NCBI GenBank assembly: GCA_003248655.1
Contig: QFPM01000001.1
Location: 248,001 to 312,000 of the forward strand
From: Microbacterium sp.
Lineage (GTDB): Bacteria; Actinomycetota; Actinomycetes; Actinomycetales; Microbacteriaceae
DNA length: 64,000 nt
Direction: 5' to 3'
Shown piece by piece: positions 41,955 through 49,431 of the stretch. The notes under the pieces are model-generated. The model searched no databases. It was not told where the DNA came from and saw only the letters and a program-made list of their open reading frames with translations. Numbering within the stretch: the stretch's first letter is position 1; each line of letters opens with the position of its first letter. The position numbers and the translations under genes were made by a program.

Positions 41955-43861
41955 GCGGTGCAGCGCCCACGGGGGTGACGCTCCGCCCGCACCACGACGG
42001 CTCGCCGCTGTACGTCTCGAACCCCTCCCCGCGGCTGGGCGATGACGTCGCCGTGCGCCTTCGGGTGCCCGAGGGGTACGGGCCGGTCGCCCGGGTGCTC
42101 GTTCGTTCGAACCCCGACCGGGAGTCGTCGTGGGTCGAGGCGAGACGCGACGGCATGGCCGACGGCTGGGAGTGGTGGACGGGCGTCATCCGCGTCGCGA
42201 ACCCGCGCCACGGCTACCGCTTTCACCTCGTCCTCGAAGGCGGCCGCATCGAGGTTCTGAGCCAGGGCGGTCTGTCCGACATCGACGCGCTGGATGCCCA
42301 GGACTTCGCGCTCGTCGCCGGGAACCCTCCGCCGACGTGGCTCGACGACACGATCCTGTACCAGATCTTCCCCGACCGGTTCGCCCGTTCCACGGCCGCC
42401 GACGAGCGCCCGGCGCCCGCGTGGGCGATCCCCGCCGCGTGGGACGAGCCGCTCGATCCCGTCTTCCCGGGCCGCGGGCACCAGTTCTACGGCGGCGACC
42501 TCGACGGGGTGACCGAGCGGCTCGGCCACCTGGAGCATCTCGGCGTCACGGCGCTGTACCACACCCCCGTCTTCCCGGCGGAGTCGAACCATCGCTACGA
42601 CGCGTCGAGCTTCGACACCGTCGACCCCGTCCTCGGGGGCGATGGTGCATACCTCCGACTCATCGAGGCGGCGCATGCCCGCGGCATCCGCGTCATCGGC
42701 GACCTCACGACGAATCACTCGGGCGTCGCGCACGAGTGGTTCCGCGCGGCCTACGCGAACCCGGGCGCGCCCGAGGGCGAGTTCTACTACTTCCTGAACC
42801 CCCCGCACACCGAGTACGTGACGTGGCTGGATGCCGTGACCCTCCCCAAGTTCGACTGGAACAGCGACGAGCTGCGGCGCCGCTTCATCGACGGACCCGA
42901 CTCGGTCGTCGGGCGGTGGCTACGCCCGCCGTTCGCGATCGACGGGTGGCGGATCGACGTCGCGAACATGACCGGCCGCCTCGGCGCGGAAGACCTGAAC
43001 GCGAGCGTCCGCCAGACGCTGCGCGCGACGATGGAGGCCGTCTCCCCCGACACGCTGCTCATCGCGGAGTCGACCAACGACGCCGCGACCGACCTCCAGG
43101 GCGACGCCTGGCACGGCGCGATGACCTACCCCGCGTTCACGCGCGGGGTGTGGTCGTGGCTCGCCGATCCGCGCCGCATCCCCCACTACGGCTACGACGG
43201 CGAACTCAGCGACGACATGTGGTTCTTCGGCCTGCCGACCGGGATGCCGCGCTACACCGCGCGCCAGTTCGTCGCGCAGTACGAGCGGTTCACGAGCCAG
43301 ATCCCCTGGCGCGTGCAGCGCGGCACGATGTCGGCGCTCGACACGCACGACACCGCACGCTTCGCGACGTACGCCTCACCGGGGTCGATTCCGGTCGCCG
43401 TCGGGCTGTCGCTGACTCTTCCCGGGATCCCCGTGATCTACGCGGGCGACGAGTTCGGTCTCGAAGCGGCCGACGGCGAGATGAGCCGCACCCCGATCCC
43501 CTGGGATCGCACGGACGACCCCGCCGTCGCCGAGCGCATCGCGCTCTATCGCGAACTGATCGCGCTGCGGCGCCGGCATCCGGTGCTCACCTCGGGAGGC
43601 CTGCGGTGGCTCCATGTCGACGACGCAGGAGTCGTGTTCGTGCGGGAGGCCGCGGACGAGTGCCTCCTCGTCGCCGCATCGCGGGGTGCGATGGATGCCC
43701 GGATGCCCGCACCGCTCGTCATCGGCGCCCCGGCCGCGAGCCCGCTCTACGGCGATGGCGAGCTGACGTTCGCGGACGACGGGTCGACGCGGGTGCGCCT
43801 CGGCGCCACGGCCTTCGCGGTGTGGCGCCTGCCCGGTGTCGCGGCGCCGGATGCCCGCTGA
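41951..43861 (+). CDS. Glycoside hydrolase family 13 (neopullulanase/cyclomaltodextrinase-like)
   Basis: A 636-residue intracellular enzyme (no signal peptide) hydrolysing alpha-glucosidic bonds of imported maltodextrins. An N-terminal beta domain (about 1-115) resembles the CBM34-type domain of maltogenic amylases. The barrel begins at DDTILYQIFPDRFARS. Catalytic residues: nucleophile Asp336 (GWRIDVAN), acid/base Glu373 (LIAESTN) and Asp467 (DTHDTAR). A C-terminal beta domain follows. The GTG start overlaps the malG stop. The exact specificity (pullulan, cyclodextrin or linear dextrin) cannot be fixed by eye. Confidence 0.93.
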   Translation: MSGAAPTGVTLRPHHDGSPLYVSNPSPRLGDDVAVRLRVPEGYGPVARVLVRSNPDRESSWVEARRDGMADGWEWWTGVIRVANPRHGYRFHLVLEGGRIEVLSQGGLSDIDALDAQDFALVAGNPPPTWLDDTILYQIFPDRFARSTAADERPAPAWAIPAAWDEPLDPVFPGRGHQFYGGDLDGVTERLGHLEHLGVTALYHTPVFPAESNHRYDASSFDTVDPVLGGDGAYLRLIEAAHARGIRVIGDLTTNHSGVAHEWFRAAYANPGAPEGEFYYFLNPPHTEYVTWLDAVTLPKFDWNSDELRRRFIDGPDSVVGRWLRPPFAIDGWRIDVANMTGRLGAEDLNASVRQTLRATMEAVSPDTLLIAESTNDAATDLQGDAWHGAMTYPAFTRGVWSWLADPRRIPHYGYDGELSDDMWFFGLPTGMPRYTARQFVAQYERFTSQIPWRVQRGTMSALDTHDTARFATYASPGSIPVAVGLSLTLPGIPVIYAGDEFGLEAADGEMSRTPIPWDRTDDPAVAERIALYRELIALRRRHPVLTSGGLRWLHVDDAGVVFVREAADECLLVAASRGAMDARMPAPLVIGAPAASPLYGDGELTFADDGSTRVRLGATAFAVWRLPGVAAPDAR

Positions 43862-43904
43862 CACCGACGCGGCGCCCGCGCCGCCCGGCACGGTCAGGGC
43901 GCGC

Positions 43905-44720
43905 TCAGCGCGCGGCGAGCGCCGCCTGGTACAGGTCGCGCGAGCCGAGACCCGTCTGCGCGGAGACCTCGGCCGCGGCATCCTTCAGCCGCATCCCACC
44001 GGCGACGAGTGCGAGCACCTGCGCGACGGCGTCGCCCTCGGACACCGCTCGCGCCGCCGCTCCCCCGACGACAACGACGATCTCGCCGCGCACGCCGCCC
44101 TCCGCCCAGGCGGCGAGGGCGCCGAGGCCGTCACGCACGACCTCCTCGTGCAGCTTCGTCAGCTCGCGGCAGACCGCCGCGGGGCGATCGTCGCCGAACG
44201 AGGCCGCCATCGCGGCGAGCGTCTCGGCCAGCCGCGACGGCGCCTCGAAGAACACCATCGTGCGCGGCTCGGCGGCGAGCGCGTCGAGCGCGCGGCGCCG
44301 GTCACCGGCCTTGCGCGGCAGGAATCCCTCGAAGGTGAACCGGTCGGTGGGAAGCCCCGCGACGGCGAGCGCCGTCACGACGGCGCTCGGACCGGGCAGC
44401 GCCGTCACGGCGACGCCCTGTGCGATCGCCTCGAGGACGAGCGCGTACCCGGGGTCGCTGACCGTCGGCATCCCCGCGTCGCTCAGGACCACGACGTCCT
44501 CGTCGCAGGCCCGCGCGACGAGCTCGCCGGCGCGCTTGCGCTCGTTGTGATCGTGGAGCGCGACGAGCTTCGGACGGTTCGCGATCCCGAGCCCCTGGAG
44601 CAGCCGCTGGGCGGTGCGGGTGTCCTCCGCGGCGACGAGCGTCGCCTGCTCGAGAGTTGCGATCAGCCGCGCGGAGGCATCCCCGAGGTTCCCGATCGGG
44701 GTCGCGGCGAGGATGATCAC
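43905..44720 (-). CDS. rsmI: 16S rRNA (cytidine1402-2'-O)-methyltransferase
   Basis: A 271-residue tetrapyrrole-methylase-fold enzyme methylating C1402 in the ribosomal decoding centre. Signatures: IILAATPIGNLGDAS at the very N-terminus, AEDTRTAQRLLQ, VLSDAGMPTVSDPG and the FEGFLPRKAGDRR region. GTG at 44720 is 6 nt after TATGCT, with no Shine-Dalgarno. It is divergent from the protein mannosyltransferase gene with only 23 bp between start codons, an arrangement conserved in actinobacteria. Confidence 0.96.
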   Translation of the reverse strand: MIILAATPIGNLGDASARLIATLEQATLVAAEDTRTAQRLLQGLGIANRPKLVALHDHNERKRAGELVARACDEDVVVLSDAGMPTVSDPGYALVLEAIAQGVAVTALPGPSAVVTALAVAGLPTDRFTFEGFLPRKAGDRRRALDALAAEPRTMVFFEAPSRLAETLAAMAASFGDDRPAAVCRELTKLHEEVVRDGLGALAAWAEGGVRGEIVVVVGGAAARAVSEGDAVAQVLALVAGGMRLKDAAAEVSAQTGLGSRDLYQAALAAR

Positions 44721-44743
44721 CGCCCCAGCATAGGCTTGAGCGC
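44721..44743. promoter_or_regulatory. Overlapping divergent leaderless promoters of rsmI and pmt
   Basis: In 23 bp, TATGCT on the minus strand (44732-44727; 6 nt to rsmI GTG) and TAGGCT on the plus strand (44731-44736; 7 nt to pmt GTG) share two base pairs. Both genes must therefore start transcription at or next to their start codons, and polymerase can occupy only one direction at a time. Confidence 0.7.
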
Positions 44744-46306
44744 GTGACGACGATCGACCAGCCGCTGCTGCCGCTCGAGAGGCCGTCGCGCTACGACCTC
44801 TGGCGCACCCGGCTCGCCGGTGACGTGCGCCTGCAGCGCCTGTACAGCTGGCTGGTGCCGCTGCTGATCACCGTCCTCGCCGGCATCCTGAGGTTCTGGA
44901 ACCTCGCGCACCCGCACGCCCTCGTCTTCGATGAGACCTATTACGTGAAGGATGCCTGGAGCCAGTGGAATCTCGGCTACGCCGCGACGTGGCCGAGCGG
45001 TGCCGATGAGCGTTTCGCCGCGGGCGAGACCGACATCTTCACGACCGACCCCAGCTACGTCGTGCACCCGCCGCTGGGCAAGTACCTCATCGGCGTCGGC
45101 ATGTGGCTGTTCGGTGCCGACAGCTCCTTCGGCTGGCGCTTCTCCACGGCCCTGTTCGGCACGGCGCTCGTGCTGCTGCTGTACGTTTTCGCGCGAAGCC
45201 TCAGCGGCTCGATGGTGTTCGCGGCGATTCCGTCGTTCTTCCTCGCGATCGATGGACTCGGCATCGTCATGAGCCGCGTCGCACTCCTCGACATCTTCCT
45301 CGCGTTCTTCATCCTGCTGGCGTTCTGGTTCGTCGTGCTCGATCGGCACGCCGCCCTCGATCGCCTCGTCGCGCAGACCGTGGCGCGGGCGCGCGAGCGA
45401 GACGGTGAGGCGCCGCCCTGGGGACCCGTGCTGTGGAACCGACCCTGGGTCATCGCCGCGGGAGCGGCCGCGGGCGCCGCGACCGCCGTGAAGTGGTCGG
45501 GCGTGTGGGTGCTCGCCGCGATCGGCCTCTACCTCGTCGTAACGGACGCGCTCGAGCGCCGGCGCCTCGGCATCACGTTCTGGCCGACCGACGCGGTTCG
45601 TCAGGGCGCGGCATCCTTCGTCCTGCTCGTCCCGGTCGCGCTCGGCGTCTATCTCGCGTCGTGGTGGGGGTGGTTCGCCAGCGACGGCGGCTACGACCGG
45701 CACACCGCCGATACGGCGCTCGGCAGCCTCTGGGAGTATCACCTTCGCGTCTTCAACTCCATGACCGGGATGACCTCTCCGCACAGCTACGAGAGCCCGG
45801 CATGGCAGTGGCCGCTCCTGTGGCGGCCGACATCCATGTACGCGTTCGCGACGAAGGGCGGCGAGTCCGGGTGCACGGGCGGGTCGGCGGGATGCCTGGA
45901 CATCCTCTACAGCATGCCGAATCCGCTCCTCTGGTATGCGAGCGTCGCGGCAGCGCTGTATCTCGTCTACCGCTTCGTGCTCGACCGCGACTGGCGTCAC
46001 GCCGTCGTCCTCGTCGGCATCGCGGCGACGTGGCTCCCGTGGCTCGCGTACCCCGAGCGCACGATCTTCCAGTTCTACACGATCGTGATCTGGCCGTTCC
46101 TGCTGGTCGCACTCACCTTCGCCCTCCGCGAGATCGCGGGGCCTGCGCACGCGACGGCGGACCGGCGCCTCGCTGGCCAGCGCGTCGTCTCCGTCTTCCT
46201 CGGTGTCGTGATCGTGCTCTCGATCTTCTGGTATCCGCTGTGGTCGGCGACGCAGGTGCCGTACGACTTCTACCGGCTGCACAACTGGATGCAAGGCTGG
46301 GTCTGA
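44744..46306 (+). CDS. pmt: Polyprenyl-phosphate-mannose-protein mannosyltransferase (PMT/GT39)
   Basis: A 520-residue multispanning membrane enzyme that O-mannosylates exported proteins using polyprenyl-phosphate mannose. The first external loop carries the catalytic pair in FDETYYVKDAW (Asp-Glu), followed by VVHPPLGKYLIGVG. About ten hydrophobic helices and a C-terminal PMT_4TMC-like block follow. GTG start at 44744, leaderless. The lipoproteins and the WXG100-associated membrane protein downstream are possible acceptors, but that is speculation. Confidence 0.94.
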   Translation: MTTIDQPLLPLERPSRYDLWRTRLAGDVRLQRLYSWLVPLLITVLAGILRFWNLAHPHALVFDETYYVKDAWSQWNLGYAATWPSGADERFAAGETDIFTTDPSYVVHPPLGKYLIGVGMWLFGADSSFGWRFSTALFGTALVLLLYVFARSLSGSMVFAAIPSFFLAIDGLGIVMSRVALLDIFLAFFILLAFWFVVLDRHAALDRLVAQTVARARERDGEAPPWGPVLWNRPWVIAAGAAAGAATAVKWSGVWVLAAIGLYLVVTDALERRRLGITFWPTDAVRQGAASFVLLVPVALGVYLASWWGWFASDGGYDRHTADTALGSLWEYHLRVFNSMTGMTSPHSYESPAWQWPLLWRPTSMYAFATKGGESGCTGGSAGCLDILYSMPNPLLWYASVAAALYLVYRFVLDRDWRHAVVLVGIAATWLPWLAYPERTIFQFYTIVIWPFLLVALTFALREIAGPAHATADRRLAGQRVVSVFLGVVIVLSIFWYPLWSATQVPYDFYRLHNWMQGWV

Positions 46307-46319
46307 GTCACTGAGCCGC

Positions 46320-46339
46320 GATGGGGAGTGCTCCCCATC
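46320..46339. terminator. 20-bp palindrome after pmt
   Basis: GATGGGGAG, TG, CTCCCCATC: perfect 9-nt arms starting 13 nt after the pmt stop and 66 bp before the WXG100-like gene. It could terminate pmt or serve as an operator of the downstream cassette. There is no U-run. Confidence 0.5.
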
Positions 46340-46404
46340 GCCTCCGCCACGCGCCTGCCATAGGTTGACTGTGAGAACGGTTGACGGTGACAGGAGGAGG
46401 GGCG

Positions 46405-46692
46405 ATGGCAGATCTGAAGATCGACGCGAGCGAGCTGCGCGGTAGCGCGTCACGCGCCGAGCGGATCGCGGGCGACCTTCGCAGCGCGGAGCGCATCGCG
46501 GATGAGACCGCCGGCTACACCGGTCACGACGGCCTCGCGGACAAGGTTCGCGATTTCGGGGGCAAATGGGACATCGCGCGGGGGAAGCTCGATGAGAATC
46601 TCACCTTCATCGCCGACTACCTGCGCGCGCTCGTCGACACGTTCGACGACCTCGACACCGACCTTGCGTCGGCGATAAAGGACGGCAAGTGA
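46405..46692 (+). CDS. WXG100-like (ESX/type VII substrate family) small protein
   Basis: A 95-residue, signal-less, mostly helical acidic protein with a central KWDIARG turn (Trp55) where WXG100 proteins have their Trp-x-Gly bend, and helices of about 40 residues on each side. It lacks the exact WxG triplet. Start ATG 46405 has a very strong AGGAGGAGGG site. Its stop overlaps the next gene (TGATG). The pairing with a large N-terminally helical membrane/hydrolase protein is the classic arrangement of a type VII chaperone or partner protein with its effector (inference). Confidence 0.75.
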   Translation: MADLKIDASELRGSASRAERIAGDLRSAERIADETAGYTGHDGLADKVRDFGGKWDIARGKLDENLTFIADYLRALVDTFDDLDTDLASAIKDGK

Positions 46693-48305
46693 TGACTCTT
46701 CCCGGCAACCCCACGGCGCTGGCCGAGCGGGCATCCTCCTACACCGCCTCCGCGAAGCGCATCGATCGCGCCGCCGACGACCTGCGCTCGCTCGCCTACA
46801 CCAGCACCGCGAAGTCGCTCGACGCCATCCGCGAGCGCAGCGCGGAAGTCGCGGGCGACCTCGACGACGCGTACGGGCGCTACGCGGGCACCGCGGCCGC
46901 GCTGGTCGAGTACGCCGCGGCGCTTCACGCCGCCCACCAGCGTGCCGACCGGGCCGACGCCGCCGAAGCGACGGCCGAGCGCTACGGCGGCCTGGCCGAC
47001 ACCCAGATCGCCGCCTACACGCGACACATCAAGAGCCTCGACGATGCCGCGGCGCCCGCCGGCACGATAGACGAGGCAGAGCGTCGGCTCTCCGACGCGC
47101 AGGCGACCGCGCGCCGCTACGAAGATGCCGCCGCGAGCGCGCGCGACGAGCACGAGGCTGCGCGCGCCGACATGGAGGCCGCGGCCCAGCGCGCGATCTC
47201 GCTCATCGACAGCGCAATCGATGCGACCAACGAGGGCTTCCTCGACAAGGTCGGCAACGTCTTCTCGAACATCGGCAGCTTCTTCGCCGACCTCGCGAAA
47301 TGGGTCGGTGACTTCCTCGCGCGGATGTGGGACGAACTGCAACGGATCGTCGCGACGATCGTCGCCATCATCGGCGTCGTGCTGATCCTCATCCTTATCT
47401 ACACGATTCTGGCGGCGATCCCCGTGATCGGTCCGCTCATCGCAGCGATCGTCGTCGGCATCCTCGCCGGGTTCCTGCTCGCGAGCATCCTCTCGGACGT
47501 CCTGAAGTCGACTCCGACGCCGAGCGAGTACGACCGGACCCTCCGCGAGAAGGGCGGTTCGCGCGGCGAGCCCAGCGGAGTGGACGGGGCGATCAGCGAT
47601 GCCGGCTACGTCGACTCGCTCGGCCACCACAATCCGGCCACGGCCGACGAGACGGTGATCAAGATCACGAAGGTCGTCGACGCGGACGGAGTCGTGCGGT
47701 GGCGGATTGCGCTTCCGAGCACGCAGGAGTGGCTCTCGCGGCTCAACGGCGACCAGGGCGCCGTGAACGACCTCGACAGTAACCTTGCCCTCATGCTCAC
47801 CCCCGCGTTGCGGTCCCAGTACGAGCGGGCCGTGCTTGCGGCGATGCAGCAGGCCGGCGTCGGACCGAACGATCCCGTCATGCTCGTGGGATTCAGCCAG
47901 GGCGGAATCATGGCCGGCCACCTCGCCGCCTACAACTCCGACTACAACTGGGATGCCGTCGTGGTCGCCGGAGCCCCGATCGACAGCATGCCGATCCCCT
48001 CGTCGACGCGGGTCATTTCGGTCCAGCACGACGGAGACCCCGTGCCGCGGCTCGACTCCGTCATCGCGCTCGGCACCGACGGCCAGTCTCAGCACCGCCC
48101 GAACTGGACCACGATCAACACGCCCTCGCCCCTCGCCTCGCAGGGAATCGGCGGCATCCACAACTCCACGGCGTACAACCAGACGCTGAAGGAGCAGATC
48201 GGCCAGGTTCCCAGCTCGACACAGCGCGACCTCGACCGGTACTTCGTCGGCGAGAAGAACACGTACGGTTATCAGAACACCTACTACTCGTGGCAGGAGG
48301 ACTGA
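46692..48305 (+). CDS. Large WXG/LXG-type protein with membrane hairpin and C-terminal serine alpha/beta hydrolase
   Basis: A 537-residue protein not matched to a named family. Residues about 1-190 are Ala-rich helical coiled coil (alarm-free of Cys), as in type VII effectors. Residues about 215-272 contain two adjacent hydrophobic helices. Residues about 300-537 are an alpha/beta hydrolase: GFSQGG with nucleophile Ser402, HDGDPVP with Asp447/Asp449, and GIHNSTAY with His490, a plausible triad of the PE-PPE/cutinase-like esterase type. It could act as a lipase, esterase or acyltransferase at the envelope. It is coupled to both neighbours by TGATG overlaps. GTG at 46689 is an alternative start. 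Confidence 0.8.
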   Translation: MTLPGNPTALAERASSYTASAKRIDRAADDLRSLAYTSTAKSLDAIRERSAEVAGDLDDAYGRYAGTAAALVEYAAALHAAHQRADRADAAEATAERYGGLADTQIAAYTRHIKSLDDAAAPAGTIDEAERRLSDAQATARRYEDAAASARDEHEAARADMEAAAQRAISLIDSAIDATNEGFLDKVGNVFSNIGSFFADLAKWVGDFLARMWDELQRIVATIVAIIGVVLILILIYTILAAIPVIGPLIAAIVVGILAGFLLASILSDVLKSTPTPSEYDRTLREKGGSRGEPSGVDGAISDAGYVDSLGHHNPATADETVIKITKVVDADGVVRWRIALPSTQEWLSRLNGDQGAVNDLDSNLALMLTPALRSQYERAVLAAMQQAGVGPNDPVMLVGFSQGGIMAGHLAAYNSDYNWDAVVVAGAPIDSMPIPSSTRVISVQHDGDPVPRLDSVIALGTDGQSQHRPNWTTINTPSPLASQGIGGIHNSTAYNQTLKEQIGQVPSSTQRDLDRYFVGEKNTYGYQNTYYSWQED

Positions 48306-48781
48306 TGCGCGTATCTGTGACCGTGGCCCGCCGCGCGGCTGTAGCGATGTGCATCTCCCTCGCGCTCTCCGGGGTATCCGGATGCGCGATGATCGGCGGC
48401 ACGGCAACCCCCAGCGCCACCACGCAGGAAGGACAGGACATGGACCTTCAGCCCGTCTTCGACGCCGTCACGGCGGCGGATCCACGCGTCACAGAGTCGG
48501 ATGGCCAGGTCTACTACTCGGGCATGGCGAAGACGCTCGACCTCATCGTGTTGCTGAGCGGCGACGAGCCGGTGACCACCGACGAGCTCACCGCGATCCT
48601 CATCGCCGCGCGCGACAACACTCCCGCCGAGGTCGAGACGATCTCTGTCATCGCCCGAGAAGCGGCCGACGAAGAGAAGCTCATCGACCTGCAACCGGCC
48701 ATCGCGGGACTCCCCGACGGCCTCACGCCGATCTGGGACGGCGCCGTCACCCTCTCGCGCGTTGATCTCGACCGGCTGTGA
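48305..48781 (+). CDS. Small lipoprotein of the WXG100 cassette, possible immunity or accessory protein
   Basis: A 158-residue protein with Arg-rich signal sequence and lipobox VSGC (Cys27), so it is exported and membrane-anchored. After a Thr/Ser linker the mature domain (about 45-158) reads as a mixed alpha/beta fold (VFDAVTAADPRVTE; ELTAILIAARDNTPAEVETISVIAREA) that I cannot assign. It overlaps the hydrolase gene by TGATG and the next gene by GTGA. An envelope lipoprotein directly after a secreted hydrolase fits an immunity protein, by analogy only. Confidence 0.7.
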   Translation: MRVSVTVARRAAVAMCISLALSGVSGCAMIGGTATPSATTQEGQDMDLQPVFDAVTAADPRVTESDGQVYYSGMAKTLDLIVLLSGDEPVTTDELTAILIAARDNTPAEVETISVIAREAADEEKLIDLQPAIAGLPDGLTPIWDGAVTLSRVDLDRL

Positions 48782-49410
48782 GTGACTCTCCCGAGCTCGC
48801 GTTCCGGTTGCTCGGCACGTGGTGGCGAGTAGAGCTCGACACCGACGAAACGGCGCGCACCTCGGCAACGGCGATCGCGCGGGGAACCCTCGGCACTGCC
48901 GATCGCGAGGCCACCGCACGCAGGCGCATGCGCGACGATCTCGTCGAGGCCGCGCGCTCAGCGCGGGAGGCCCACGCGCGCCTCATGCTGCTGCAGACCG
49001 AACTCGCCCCCGGCGAACCGATGTCGGCGAGCCTGACGGTGTTCGATGACGACCGGATGCGGATGAGCCCGTCGATCGGCACAAGCCCGGACCGGGTGCT
49101 CGGTGTGCTCGAAGAGGCCCTGCCGACGATCGCCCCCGATCTCGCGCCGACAGCGGTGCGACGGCCGTTCGCGGGCGGTGAGGTGGTGCGGGCGCACCGC
49201 ATCGAGGAGACCGTCGAGGTCGAAGCGGGGCAGGAGTTCACCCAGCGCAGGCTCGTCGCGCAGTACTGGTATCCGCAGCCGGGCACGAAGCACCTGGTCC
49301 TCGTCGTCCTGTCGACGCCCCTCGGCGATATCCCGCACACCCTGCTGTCGTATTTCGACGCGATCGTCGAGGTGTCGCACTTCGCCGGATCGTCACCTTC
49401 GCCTGGCTGA
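48778..49410 (+). CDS. Cytosolic protein of unknown function, fourth gene of the WXG100 cassette
   Basis: Not recognised. 210 residues, no signal or membrane segment, no cysteines; an Arg/Ala-rich helical stretch (about 38-75) followed by beta-rich sequence with RMRMSPSIGTSPDRVLG and QRRLVAQYWYPQPGTKHLVLVVLSTP. The GTG start overlaps the lipoprotein stop (GTGA). Fold-level resemblance to secretion chaperones such as EspG cannot be judged by eye. It ends 21 bp before hrpA. Confidence 0.7.
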   Translation: MSDSPELAFRLLGTWWRVELDTDETARTSATAIARGTLGTADREATARRRMRDDLVEAARSAREAHARLMLLQTELAPGEPMSASLTVFDDDRMRMSPSIGTSPDRVLGVLEEALPTIAPDLAPTAVRRPFAGGEVVRAHRIEETVEVEAGQEFTQRRLVAQYWYPQPGTKHLVLVVLSTPLGDIPHTLLSYFDAIVEVSHFAGSSPSPG

Positions 49411-49431
49411 CCCCGCATACGATGGAGGGCT

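Noticed and set aside
44717..46453. A 578-residue minus-strand frame opposite pmt
   Set aside because: It is Arg/Glu/Asp/His-rich antisense shadow typical of high-G+C DNA; the plus-strand gene has clear family motifs.
46617..48407. A 596-residue minus-strand frame opposite the WXG100 cassette
   Set aside because: It has antisense composition (Arg, Asp, Val), no ribosome site, and contradicts the coupled plus-strand genes.
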